A DNA stretch of 64,000 nucleotides from Brachyspira sp949287565 (GTDB lineage Bacteria > Spirochaetota > Brachyspiria > Brachyspirales > Brachyspiraceae), in assembly GCF_036997615.1 (NCBI RefSeq), contig NZ_JAWLQA010000003.1. One strand, 5' to 3'. Positions 52,377 through 61,922 of this stretch are shown here, piece after piece (the first letter of the stretch is position 1; each line of letters begins with the position of its first letter). The position numbers and the translations under genes are program-made. A model generated the notes under the pieces. That model saw only the letters and a program-made list of their open reading frames with translations. It had not been told where the DNA came from and searched no databases.

Positions 52377-54525
52377 TTACCATATTTTTTTTAACATATC
52401 TTTCATTTCATCTTCAAACTCTATATAGAATTCTAAATCTTCACTATTTATAGATGAGTCTGCTCCGTTTTTTAATAAAAGCTCAAATATATCATATTTG
52501 TGATTTTGAGCAGCTACAATTAATGCAGTATTTCCTTCAGGATCATACATATTAAGATCAGCATTATTTTTTATAAAGAATTCTACAAGATTTATATTAT
52601 CTCTCCTCACTGCCATCATTAATGGAGTATATCCGTCCCTTCCTTTTTTATTGATATCTGCATTATTATCTAATAATATCTTTGCAATCTCTATCTTTTC
52701 TACAACAGTTAAAGCTGTAAGCCCATTGTCATCTTGAAAGTTAATATCCCCTCCTTCAGATATATATTTATTTATTTCATCAGTTTTGGAATATAAAACA
52801 TCAAAAATAAATTGAGTACTTTTTTTATATTCATCATCATGATACTTCTTAAAAATTTCATACATCTCAGTATTCCAATTTTCGTCAGCATAATATAAAC
52901 ATCTTCTGCCATAACCATCTCTTGCAAATACATCAGCTTTATTTTTTATTAAAATTTTAACTATATTAATATGATTATGCATAACAGCAAGAATTAAAGC
53001 AGTGTAGCCTGATTTAGTTTGAATATTAATATCAGCATTATGCTCTATTAATAAGTTTAATATTTTTTTAGCATTACTGGAAGCAGCATACATTAAAGGT
53101 GTAGCATTTTCATTATCCACAGCATTTACATCTGCTCCCCTATTTATAAACTCTACAGCAATATCAAAATTATTATCATTACTAGCAACATATTCTAAAG
53201 CTGTTTTGTTCAAATAATTTTTAAAATTAACATCAGCATTATGATTTAATAATATTTTTATTATTTCTTTATGATGAAACTGTGAAGCTAAAAGCAAAGC
53301 GTTAGAACCTATTGAGTTATCTGATTCATCTATAGTATTATTAATATCAATTCCTTCAGCAATATATTTTAAAACCTTATCAGCATTATTTTCAGCAGCA
53401 GCATATAAAAATTGTATTTCTCTTGATGATGATTCCTTTATTAAATCTGTTATTTCTTTTACATAATTATTTCTATTATATGCTATATCTAATGCAGTTT
53501 TTCCAGATTCATTTTTTAATGTTAAATCAGGTTTATATTTCAAAAGAAGTTCTACAATTTTTGTGTTTCTTTCATCTACTGCATACATTAGAGGAGTTTC
53601 TTTTCTGTGATCTGATAAATTAATATCAGCATTATGCTCTAATAATATTTTTACCATATCATAAGAATTAGCATCACAGGCTAATATTAAAGGAGTTTTT
53701 TTAAATTCATCTTGCACATTTATATTAGCATTATACTCAAGAAGAACTTTAACTCCTTCAATATTTCTTCGTTCGCATGCATTAAGTAAGGCTGTATTTT
53801 GATTGAAATTATTTTTTATTTCAGTATCAGCACCGTTTTCTAATAAAGTCATCATAAAATCTTTTTTTTCTTCATTGTAAGAAGCAAGCATTAATGCTGT
53901 AGAGCCTTTGCTATTTGTAGAATTTATATCTGCACCATATTCTAATAATATTTTTATTATTTCTGTACTAGGTTTATCATTTTTTATAAAGGAATAATAT
54001 ATTAACGCTGTTTCTCCTTTTTTATTTTTATAATTAGGATCATAACCATTTTCAAGTAATATTCTCACTATTTCAGCATAATTTTGACTGCAGGCTATCA
54101 TCAATGCAGTTAAATGATTATTTTCTAATTTAGTCTCTATATACATATCAGCTTTGTGTTCAAGAAGAATTTTTACCACATCTGCTCTGCCATAAATACA
54201 TGCATATATCAAAGCTGTATAATTATCATTGTTAGTAATATCTACAGAAGCATTATATTCTAATAAAAGTTTTACTATATCAGTATTTCCTTTATAAGAG
54301 GCAATCATTAAAGGAGTATATCCATCTTTATTCTTGAAATCAATTTCAATATCTTTTTTTTTCAATTATATTTTTATTATTTTCATGTTCAATTAATATT
54401 TTTGCTATTCCAAATATATTTATATTTATATAATTATCTTTATTCAATAAAGATTTTATTTGCTGAATATTACCTTCTTCTACAGCATTGAAAAATTCAA
54501 TTTTTTCTTTATCTGTAAACATCAT
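52377..54525 (-). pseudogene. Ankyrin-repeat protein, frameshifted in an A9 tract
   Basis: The gene probably starts at ATG 54525 after AGGAGG (MMFTDKEKIEFFNAVEEGNIQQ...), but that frame ends at TGA just after a run of nine A's (minus strand, 54362-54354). With eight A's it enters the 661-codon frame that continues to 52377. That part holds about 19 ankyrin repeats (GYTPLMIASYKGNTDIVKLLLEYNA and variants) in two blocks, each introduced by an EIQFLYAAAENNADKVLKY- or STQFIFDVLYSKTDEINKY-like cap. No signal peptide is visible. It could be phase-variable, decayed, or an assembly error; the intact form would be about 715 residues. Confidence 0.75.
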
Positions 54526-54623
54526 ATCCTCCTAATATATATTACCTCACTATAGTATAGTAAAATTAATAATTTTAGTCAATTTAATTAAAAATCTAAT
54601 AAACATAATATATATAAATAAAA

Positions 54624-54832
54624 CTTGGGCGGGCATCTATAATTTCTTAATAAAGCATCAAAAAAAAATTTTATCAAAAATTTCAAAGCAGATAAAAAAT
54701 ATAAAGGGCGGGGAATTAGAGTAGATTTTAAACCTATTTACATACCCCACCCTTTTATATTTTCTGCTTTATTTTTAATTATAAGTTTTATTTATTTCTT
54801 AGCTTAATTAGAAATTATAGCACCCACCCAAG
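54624..54832. repeat. GGGCGGG nested-palindrome element, complete copy E2
   Basis: The outer arms CTTGGGCGGGCATCTATAAT and ATTATAGCACCCACCCAAG, and long inner arms GCAGATAAAAAATATAAAGG-GCGGGG and CCCCACCC-TTTTATATTTTCTGC, give the best nested inverted repeat in the window. Confidence 0.75.
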
Positions 54833-54861
54833 ATTTTATTAAATTTAAATACTTTATTAAC

Positions 54862-54940
54862 CGCACGATAAATGTATTTTTAATAAACAATAAATATTAA
54901 AATAAAATGAATTTAATTATATAGTAATACTCTGCGTGCG
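54862..54940. repeat. CGCACG/CGTGCG element, copy M9
   Basis: CCGCACGATAAATG (54861) and CTGCGTGCGTAACTAG (to about 54946), the same length as M2 and in the same position relative to an E element. Confidence 0.6.
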
Positions 54941-54970
54941 TAACTAGATATAAGAATCTAAGTTTTTAAT

Positions 54971-55008
54971 ATTAACATAACAATATTAACATAATAGTAT
55001 TAACATAA
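54971..55008 (+). promoter_or_regulatory. Three ATTAACATAA direct repeats upstream of flaB
   Basis: ATTAACATAA at 54971, 54985 and 54999, exactly 14 bp apart. The same 10-mer is clustered between ftsZ and mtaB. Candidate regulator-binding array. Confidence 0.5.
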
Positions 55009-55069
55009 TATTGGAATATATTTTTTAATAAAACTGAAGAAAAAAATTTTTATTTAACTAAAAAAAAAT

Positions 55070-55096
55070 TAATAATTAAAAAACGATAACCGATAA
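55070..55096 (+). promoter_or_regulatory. Sigma-28-type promoter of flaB
   Basis: ACCGATAA (55089-55096) matches the sigma-28 -10 consensus GCCGATAA at seven of eight bases. TAAT at 55070 lies at the expected -35 position but is only a partial match to TAAA. Confidence 0.6.
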
Positions 55097-55147
55097 TAAT
55101 TGTGTGTTCAGGGAAGAATACATACAAATAATTCATGGAGGAACCAT

Positions 55148-56020
55148 ATGGTTATCAACAATAATATAAGTGCTATAAATGCACAACGCACACTTAAATT
55201 CCGCCAAGTAGATCTTAAAAAAGACGCTGCTCAAATTTCTAGCGGTATGAGAATCAACCAAGCTGGAGATGATGCTTCTGGATTAGCAGTATCTGAGAAA
55301 ATGAGAACTCAGATCCGTGGTTTACGTATGGCTGAAAGAAATACTCAAGACGGTATATCTTTCATTCAAACTACTGAAGGATACTTAGAAGAAACTACTA
55401 ACATTCTTCAAAGAATTCGTGAATTAGCTATACAAGCTGCTAACGGTATCTATACTGACGAAGACAGACTTTATGTACAAATCGAAGTTTCTCAGTTAGT
55501 AGACGAAATCGACAGAGTTGCTTCACAAGCTCAATTCAACAAACTTAACATGTTAACTGGAAGATTCGCTAGATCTACAGGTGAAAACGCTCCTGCAGCT
55601 TCTATGTGGTTACACATCGGTGCTAATATGGACGAAAGAAAACGCGTTTATATCGGTACTATGAACAGCCAAGCTCTTGGACTTAAAAACCCAGTTGGAC
55701 CTGCTGTTACAGCTACATTTATCAGCGTTTCTAGCCCATCTAAAGCTAACTCTGTTATCGGTATGGTAGACGAAGCTCTTCTTAAAGTATTAAAACAAAG
55801 ATCTGACTTAGGTGCTTATCAGAACAGATTAGAAATGACAGCTCAAGGCTTAATGGTTGGATTCGAAAACATGCAGGCTTCTGAAAGCAGAATTCGTGAT
55901 ACAGATATGGCTGAAGCATCAGTTAAACTTGCTAAAGATCAAATTCTTAACCAAGCTAACTTGTCTATGCTTGCTCAAGCTAATCAGTTACCACAAGGTG
56001 CTCTTAGATTATTACAATAA
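55148..56020 (+). CDS. flaB: Flagellin core protein FlaB
   Basis: The start is placed at ATG 55148, six bases after GGAGG; an upstream in-frame ATG (55100) lacks a site and a family-like N-terminus. The 290-residue flagellin has the N-terminal D0/D1 MVINNNISAINAQRTLKFRQ and SSGMRINQAGDDASGLAVSEKMR, a short central part, and the C-terminal RIRDTDMAEASVKLAKDQI and MLAQANQLPQGALRLL. It forms the periplasmic filament core of spirochaetes. Codon use differs from neighbours (many C-ending codons such as ATC, AAC, TTC), as expected of a very highly expressed gene. Confidence 0.95.
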   Translation: MVINNNISAINAQRTLKFRQVDLKKDAAQISSGMRINQAGDDASGLAVSEKMRTQIRGLRMAERNTQDGISFIQTTEGYLEETTNILQRIRELAIQAANGIYTDEDRLYVQIEVSQLVDEIDRVASQAQFNKLNMLTGRFARSTGENAPAASMWLHIGANMDERKRVYIGTMNSQALGLKNPVGPAVTATFISVSSPSKANSVIGMVDEALLKVLKQRSDLGAYQNRLEMTAQGLMVGFENMQASESRIRDTDMAEASVKLAKDQILNQANLSMLAQANQLPQGALRLLQ

Positions 56021-56056
56021 TTAATATTCAATTAGTTTTGTAATATTAACCATATT

Positions 56057-56098
56057 AAGGGGGACATTCTTAATTGAATGCCTCCCCCTTTTATTTTT
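56057..56098 (+). terminator. flaB terminator
   Basis: AAGGGGG-A-CATTC and GAATG-CC-TCCCCCTT arms form a GC-rich stem followed by TTTTATTTTT. It is the most stable-looking terminator in the window. Confidence 0.85.
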
Positions 56099-56129
56099 AA
56101 ACTTTTAATTATAATATAAATTTACATAA

Positions 56130-56507
56130 TCATATATTTATAACCATATTAAACTGCTTAGATATCTCTTTTTTAATAACACTTAAATACTGAGATACGG
56201 CAGATTGAGTTACATTAAGTTTTTTTGCTAACTCCTCCTGACTTTTTCCCTCTGCAAATAATTTCATTATTCTTTTTTGTTTAGGTGTAAGTATGGCTAT
56301 TATTAAATTTGAAACCCTGCTGTACTCACTGTCAGTCAAAGCATTAGTATAAAGTATATTGTCTAAATCATCATTTGTTAATATACTCTCTCTGCTGTCT
56401 GTCCTATCATAATTAATTTTCCTAGTTCCTAAACTTTTATTAATCTCTTTCAAAAGATCATTACAAAGTTTTTTACAGGTATCATATTTAGAACATAAAT
56501 TGCACAT
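56130..56507 (-). CDS. Sigma-region-4-like HTH regulator with N-terminal cysteines
   Basis: The 125-residue protein has an N-terminal CNLCSKYDTCKKLC (C2, C5, C11, C15), a possible metal site. The C-terminal HTH is LTPKQKRIMKLFAEGKSQEELAKKLNVTQSAVSQYLSVIKKEI at about 73-115, the pattern of sigma-70 region 4 / LuxR-type domains. There is no region 2, so it is not a complete sigma factor; it resembles phage late-gene or ArpU-like activators. AGGAG lies inside the end of the preceding gene. It is convergent with flaB. Confidence 0.65.
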   Translation of the reverse strand: MCNLCSKYDTCKKLCNDLLKEINKSLGTRKINYDRTDSRESILTNDDLDNILYTNALTDSEYSRVSNLIIAILTPKQKRIMKLFAEGKSQEELAKKLNVTQSAVSQYLSVIKKEISKQFNMVINI

Positions 56508-56511
56508 TATA

Positions 56512-56736
56512 TTAATACTCCTTTAAAATACATAATATTTTATCAAGAATTTCAGGCTTATAATTATCTGTATTAACATCCTCTAACATACTTATAGCAT
56601 TCTTAATATCAACACGCATTATAACCCATTCCTCCCAATTAGTTTTTTTATTGTAAAAATAATCATCCTCCTTAATATTATCTAATATGTTTTTTATGAG
56701 TTTCTTATAATAGATTGTGCTTTGAAATTTATTCAT
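56512..56736 (-). CDS. Hypothetical 74-residue protein, operon with sigma-4-like gene
   Basis: The small helical protein (YYKKLIKNILDNIKEDDYFY..., NWEEWVIMRVDIKNAISMLEDV) is not recognised. AGGAGC-like sequence precedes the ATG. Its stop is four bases before the regulator gene, so the two are co-translated and probably functionally linked. Upstream lies a very A/T-rich stretch with GTATAC/ATATAC-type dyads. Confidence 0.5.
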   Translation of the reverse strand: MNKFQSTIYYKKLIKNILDNIKEDDYFYNKKTNWEEWVIMRVDIKNAISMLEDVNTDNYKPEILDKILCILKEY

Positions 56737-56902
56737 TACGAGCTCCTTATACAGTATATATAAATACTATATAAATATTTATATATCATAAACGAATTTA
56801 TTTCAACCCACTATAATGTATATTTGTATACTATAATAATATTTTATAATTACATATAATAAATACAATACAATTTATACAAATTTCATAAAAGAGCATT
56901 AT

Positions 56903-56996
56903 TTACATACCCCGCCCTTTATACTTTTTAGATAAATTTGAATTTTTAATTTTATTTATATTTGATACTTACACAGAAAAAGCATGCCCACCCAAG
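56903..56996. repeat. GGGCGGG element, right half (E7)
   Basis: The inner right arm TTACATACCCCGCCCTTT and outer right arm GCATGCCCACCCAAG. No left half is found beside it. It fills most of the 340-base gap between the 74-residue gene and rpoD. Confidence 0.5.
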
Positions 56997-57024
56997 CTTT
57001 TTTTAAATTTAGTACTTTATGCAC

Positions 57025-57054
57025 AAAAAAAGGAGACATAAAAATGCCTCCTTT
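57025..57054 (-). terminator. rpoD terminator
   Basis: AAAGGAG-A-CAT / ATG-C-CTCCTTT stem; on the minus strand it is followed by a run of T's (A's at 57025-57031). Confidence 0.8.
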
Positions 57055-57074
57055 GAAATTTTTTTGTTTAAATA

Positions 57075-58838
57075 TTAAGAGTCAAGAAAATCTTTTAACT
57101 CTTTTTTCTTAGATTGTGCTCTTAATCTTCTTATAGCTTTTGCTTCTATCTGACGAATACGTTCTCTAGTAACCTTGAATACATATCCAACCTCTTCAAG
57201 AGTATGAGAATAACCATCAACAAGACCAAAACGCATTCTTATAACCTTCTGCTCTCTGTCAGGCAAGCTGTCTAATATAGAATCAATCTGCTTTCTTAAG
57301 ATTTTGAAAGTAGTAATATTTTGAGGACTTTCAAATTCTTTGTCTTCTATGAGTTCTCCCAAAATAGTATCCTCTTCATCGCCTATAGGAGCATTCAAAG
57401 AAACAGGGTCTTTAGCAACATTTCTTACACTTTTTACTCTGCTTTCAGGCCAGCTTAAAGCCTTTGCTATCTCTTGAATAGAAGGCTCTCTTCCATGCTG
57501 CTGCATATACTGTCTTAATACTCTTTGAACTTTATTAATCTGCTCTATCATATGAACAGGAACCCTTATAGTTCTAGCCTGGTCACTTATAGAACGTGTA
57601 ATAGCCTGACGAATCCACCAAGTAGCATATGTAGAAAATTTATAACCCTTTTTGTATTCAAATTTATCTACAGCCTTGATAAGTCCTATATTTCCTTCCT
57701 GAACTAAATCGAAGAAATGAAGCCCTCTATTAACATACTTTTTAGCTATAGCAATAACAAGTCTTAAATTAGCCTTAACAATATGGTCTTTAGCCTGAGC
57801 AATTTTTCTTCTTGATGAGTCTATTTTACGAACCCATTCTACTAAAGTTTCTTTATCAATGCGAACTTCATCATAAATATCAGCCATACGAACCTGTGCT
57901 TTATGAAAACTAGTTATAACAGCCTCAATAGCTTCAGGAGTAATATTAAACTCATCTACAAGTCTTATATATATATCCTTATTTCCAGATTCTATCTCTT
58001 TGTAATAATTTTCAAAATCTGATATTTCTTTATAGTATCTTTTTTTAAGTTTTTCAAAATACTCTTCTATCTGATTTATTCTATGCAAATAGAACTTTAG
58101 CTTTTCAGCTATTCTGTCTATTTCCATTCTGTTTAATCTTACTTTTGTTAAAAGTTTTACTATATTTTCTTTAACTTCCTCTTGTTCTTTAGTAAGAGCT
58201 TTAATAGTCTTTTGTGTAGTAATCTTTTTTATTCTCTTATCTAAAGCCAGATATTTTTCAGCTAATGCAACATACTCTTTTTCAAAGTTTTTATACTTTC
58301 TTTCTAATTTTCTTTTCTCCTGAGTAGAAACATTATATATCCTAGGAGGTTCTAATATTTCATGTATAGAAACTTTTCCTATCTGTACATTTTTAATAGT
58401 ATTTAATACTTCCCCTACTACAAGATGAGTATTCAAGATTATATTTTCAATTTCAGATTCTCCTGATTCAATCTTTTTTGAATAATCTACCTCATCATCA
58501 TGAGTAAGCAGACTTACCTTTCCAATTTCTTTAAGATAAAGCCTTATAGGATCATCATTGTTTCCAACCTTATCCTCTACATGTATAAACTTAGCAGCAT
58601 CATCAATCTTATTTTGATTCTTAGAAAGGCTTTCAAACTCTCTTTTGTCTTCAACGATAACAATTTTTCTTGCAGCTAATAATTGAAAAAGTATATCCAT
58701 TACATCAGTATCCATATTATCAATGGCACCGTTAATCTCTTTAAATGTAAGATATTTATTTGCATTTCCTTTTTCAAGTAATTTTCTAATCTTTTCATTA
58801 TTTTTAATCAAAAGATCGCAATCTTCTTCTGTCATCAT
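57075..58838 (-). CDS. rpoD: RNA polymerase primary sigma factor RpoD
   Basis: The 587-residue housekeeping sigma factor has region 1.2 DDPIRLYLKEIGKVSLL at about 92-108 and a nonconserved region. Region 2 is LRLVIAIAKKYVNRGLHFFDLVQEGNIGLIKAVDKFEYKKG with STYATWWIRQAITR (about 346-407). Region 3 is RVPVHMIEQINKVQR, and region 4 HTH is LEEVGYVFKVTRERIRQIEAKAIRRLR near the C-terminus. Its ATG overlaps the dnaG stop, the classic dnaG-rpoD arrangement. Confidence 0.96.
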   Translation of the reverse strand: MMTEEDCDLLIKNNEKIRKLLEKGNANKYLTFKEINGAIDNMDTDVMDILFQLLAARKIVIVEDKREFESLSKNQNKIDDAAKFIHVEDKVGNNDDPIRLYLKEIGKVSLLTHDDEVDYSKKIESGESEIENIILNTHLVVGEVLNTIKNVQIGKVSIHEILEPPRIYNVSTQEKRKLERKYKNFEKEYVALAEKYLALDKRIKKITTQKTIKALTKEQEEVKENIVKLLTKVRLNRMEIDRIAEKLKFYLHRINQIEEYFEKLKKRYYKEISDFENYYKEIESGNKDIYIRLVDEFNITPEAIEAVITSFHKAQVRMADIYDEVRIDKETLVEWVRKIDSSRRKIAQAKDHIVKANLRLVIAIAKKYVNRGLHFFDLVQEGNIGLIKAVDKFEYKKGYKFSTYATWWIRQAITRSISDQARTIRVPVHMIEQINKVQRVLRQYMQQHGREPSIQEIAKALSWPESRVKSVRNVAKDPVSLNAPIGDEEDTILGELIEDKEFESPQNITTFKILRKQIDSILDSLPDREQKVIRMRFGLVDGYSHTLEEVGYVFKVTRERIRQIEAKAIRRLRAQSKKKELKDFLDS

Positions 58839-60649
58839 AAATCACTTCCTTGATGTAATTTTTCTTTTTGCTTATTAAGTAAACTTATTCTACGAGCTGC
58901 TTCATAAATATTATCTAAATTATCCAAATTTATATTATTTTGTAATTCTTTTTTTTCGGAGTCTATGCAGCCGCTTTTAATTTTAATAATAAGCTCCTCC
59001 AATTTTTCATATATATTTTCACTATATAGTTTCTTCTTGCTTAAAATCTGATTAGCTATATACTCATTACCTAATACATTAAGAGCATCTTCAACGCTTG
59101 CTTCTTTATTAAGAGTTAAGAGTCTTATATAAAATTCCCTTGTTATATCTTTTTTAATAAGATCAACACTAATTTCTCTTTCAGCCTCTTTAATTAAAGA
59201 AGGATTCAAAGCAAGTAAATATATCAAACTATTTTCATAGCGAAATTTATCATCTATATTTTTAACTTTTTTATCATATTTTGTACCGGAAGCATATTGA
59301 TTTGCATTATATGTATTTAAATAGTCCTTGTTAAAAGCTTCTCTATCAACATTAAGTTTGGAAGCTACATACGAAATTATCATCTGTTTCTCTGTTTCGC
59401 TTTTCACAGCATCTAAATACTTATAAAAACTATTAATAACATTTAATTTTTCTGATATAGATAATGAAGAAATATCTTTTTTTATTTCAGTATCTATAAC
59501 AAAATCATACCAATTAAGTTTATTATTATACAATATATCAAACCGGCTTCTGCCATAAACTGTAAAAAATTCATCTAAATCTTTAGTTTCTTGTATAGAA
59601 AGTACAGTCAACTTTAAATCAAACTTCAAGAGCGTAATTACAGCAGATTTTGCGGCCTTTATACCAGCTTCATCGCTATCTAATGCTAATACTACATTTT
59701 TAGTGTATTTTTTTATTTCTCTAGCATGTTCCTCTGTAATTGCTGTACCTAAAGTGCCGACAACATTTTTTATACCCATTTTATGGCATGCTATTGTGTC
59801 CATATAGCCTTCAACAAGCATTATTTCATCTTGCTTCATTATATATGATTTAGCAATGTTTATACCATATAATGAAGATTTCTTTTTAAATATTAGGCTT
59901 TCTTTAGAATTTAGATACTTAGGCTCCTTACCATCTATACTTCTGCCTCCAAAACCCACTATCTCTTCACGTTCATTTATTATAGGAAACATTATTCTAT
60001 TGACAAAAGTATCATAATAATGATTAGGATTATTCTTGCTCACGCTTACTAAACCTAATATATTCATATTATTTACTGTAATTTTATTCTCTGTTAATGC
60101 ATTCATTAAAGCATTCCAACTAGGAGGAGCATAGCCTATTCTAAATTCTTTTATAATGCTGAATGGTATTTTTCTTGATTTCAAATATTTTTCAGCATCT
60201 TTATAGAAATAATCTCCATTTTTATCTTTTAAAAACAGGCTTTTTCCAAAAAAGTTGCATGCAATTCTGTTAATTCTTCTGCTTTCTAGATATATTTTAT
60301 CTTTTTGAGTAGTTTTTGCAGAGAAAAAACCGCTGACATCAACCGAAAACCTATTGCCTAAATACTGTACAGCCTCTTTGAATGATTTATTCTCTTTTTC
60401 TTTAAGGTATGTAATAACATTTCCTTTAGCACCGCATGTAAAGCATTTATATATACCTTTAGCATCATCAACAGACATAGAAGGATTTGTTTCCTGTCCG
60501 TCTTTATGAAAAGGGCATTGAACGGTATATTGACTTCCGCCTCTATGTATTACTTTATATCTATCTCTTAATATATCAACAAGAGATACTCTAGACAATA
60601 GATTATTTAATTTTTCAATAAATAAATTATCCACAATAAATAAGCTCAA
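58835..60649 (-). CDS. dnaG: DNA primase
   Basis: The 604-residue primase has a zinc-binding CHC2 domain (CPFHKDGQETNPSMSV and FKCFTCGAKGNVITYLK-like stretch, about 42-84). The catalytic core (RIGYAPPSWNAL, RIMFPIINEREEIVGFGGRS) includes a TOPRIM domain EIMLVEGYMDTIACHKMGIKNVVGTLGTAIT and LALDSDEAG. A diverged C-terminal helicase-binding part follows. The first codon is TTG at 60649 with no good ribosome binding site; a nearby GTG (60634) is an alternative. Confidence 0.93.
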   Translation of the reverse strand: MSLFIVDNLFIEKLNNLLSRVSLVDILRDRYKVIHRGGSQYTVQCPFHKDGQETNPSMSVDDAKGIYKCFTCGAKGNVITYLKEKENKSFKEAVQYLGNRFSVDVSGFFSAKTTQKDKIYLESRRINRIACNFFGKSLFLKDKNGDYFYKDAEKYLKSRKIPFSIIKEFRIGYAPPSWNALMNALTENKITVNNMNILGLVSVSKNNPNHYYDTFVNRIMFPIINEREEIVGFGGRSIDGKEPKYLNSKESLIFKKKSSLYGINIAKSYIMKQDEIMLVEGYMDTIACHKMGIKNVVGTLGTAITEEHAREIKKYTKNVVLALDSDEAGIKAAKSAVITLLKFDLKLTVLSIQETKDLDEFFTVYGRSRFDILYNNKLNWYDFVIDTEIKKDISSLSISEKLNVINSFYKYLDAVKSETEKQMIISYVASKLNVDREAFNKDYLNTYNANQYASGTKYDKKVKNIDDKFRYENSLIYLLALNPSLIKEAEREISVDLIKKDITREFYIRLLTLNKEASVEDALNVLGNEYIANQILSKKKLYSENIYEKLEELIIKIKSGCIDSEKKELQNNINLDNLDNIYEAARRISLLNKQKEKLHQGSDL

Positions 60650-60819
60650 ACTTTAATATCTGTATATTAATCGGATATTAAAATATTAAAAATTATACAT
60701 TATCCCCATAAATAAATATCCATAAATATAAAAATATTTTAAAAAAAGTCAAGTATTTTTAATATTTTTTTATCAAAATAATATTAGTGAAAATCAATTT
60801 ATTTTACATATTTATTACT

Positions 60820-60850
60820 TGACAAAATTTTGTTTTTTATTATTATAGTG
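60820..60850 (+). promoter_or_regulatory. Candidate promoter of the 61-kb gene group
   Basis: TTGACA near 60821 followed after 17-19 bases by ATTATAG / TATAGT, about 30 bases before the GTG start at 60876. Confidence 0.5.
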
Positions 60851-60875
60851 TGAACATGTTTTGCGGAGACTTATT

Positions 60876-61922
60876 GTGTTTAGTTATTTTGAAAAAAGTC
60901 AGAGAAGAAGAAGGATCTTAAATAACATAAAATCAAGAAGGATTATAATAGATAAATTTAATATTCCATTAGGTATAGTACCTAGCGAATATGTTTACCC
61001 TATAGAGGGTACAAAAATAGAATTAAAAAATACTGATAACGGAGATGTATATTCATATAAAATATCCGTTTCAGCAGAAAAAATATTTTCATTGTATATG
61101 AAATTATTAAAATTATTCCCATCTTATGGCACTATGATCATAGAAAGAATCAGCGAAGATGTTAACAGGGATTTCGATGTTCTTATGAGTGATCCTGATG
61201 TTTCATTAAATGAAATAAGAAAAGTATTTAGAAAATATAATGAATTATGGGTTGAATGCGGATTTGTTGGATTTGGTGTTATAGATGAGCTTACAGAATT
61301 TGAAATTTTTATAAATTTGGATAAAGAAATAGAAATTAACACTTCATATAAAAATATAAAAAAAATCAATCGCATATTGCGTTCATATAAACTTCTAAAT
61401 GATGATGTTTCTTTCATAAGCGATTATGAACATATGCATTATTCACTATCATCTATAGTTGCAGATGAAGGATGTTCTGAAGCTGATGAATATGTTTTTG
61501 ATTATTATGATATTGTAAATAATCTTAAATCAACTTATGGATTCACCACTATCAATTTAAATGATGTTAATAATATTATAAAAACCCCAAAGTGGTGGAA
61601 TGTTACAGTAAAGGGTTTGGGTAAATGCCAAAAAAGAACATTTATATCTACTTATTATATAGTGGCAAATACTATAGAAGAAATGGAAACTTTAATAGAT
61701 GAAAAAATGAAAGATATGAATGTTGATTATTATTATATATACGATTTTTATAATGTTGATCCTAATGATTATAATTATGAAAGTGTGAACGTTGCTAATA
61801 TTCAAAATGTATCTTTTGAGAAAGCACCTTGTGGTATATGGGGACAATCTGATGTATTTATATGCAAAGCTAAAAATATAGCTTCATATTATATTAATAA
61901 GAATTATGCAAGAACATACTAA
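60876..61922 (+). CDS. Conserved-looking hypothetical protein, 348 residues
   Basis: GTG at 60876 is preferred as start because GCGGAG lies seven bases before it; the longer frame starts at a TTG inside that site. The soluble protein has a basic N-terminus (SQRRRRILNNIKSRRII) and mixed alpha/beta content. Two similar-looking stretches in the second half (WWNVTVKGLGKCQKRTFIST and IEEMETLIDEKMKDMNVDYYYIYDF) suggest a small alpha/beta domain. There is no signal peptide or known motif. It is first in a run with a Nudix hydrolase (17-base overlap) and signal peptidase I. The function is unknown. Confidence 0.6.
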   Translation: MFSYFEKSQRRRRILNNIKSRRIIIDKFNIPLGIVPSEYVYPIEGTKIELKNTDNGDVYSYKISVSAEKIFSLYMKLLKLFPSYGTMIIERISEDVNRDFDVLMSDPDVSLNEIRKVFRKYNELWVECGFVGFGVIDELTEFEIFINLDKEIEINTSYKNIKKINRILRSYKLLNDDVSFISDYEHMHYSLSSIVADEGCSEADEYVFDYYDIVNNLKSTYGFTTINLNDVNNIIKTPKWWNVTVKGLGKCQKRTFISTYYIVANTIEEMETLIDEKMKDMNVDYYYIYDFYNVDPNDYNYESVNVANIQNVSFEKAPCGIWGQSDVFICKAKNIASYYINKNYARTY

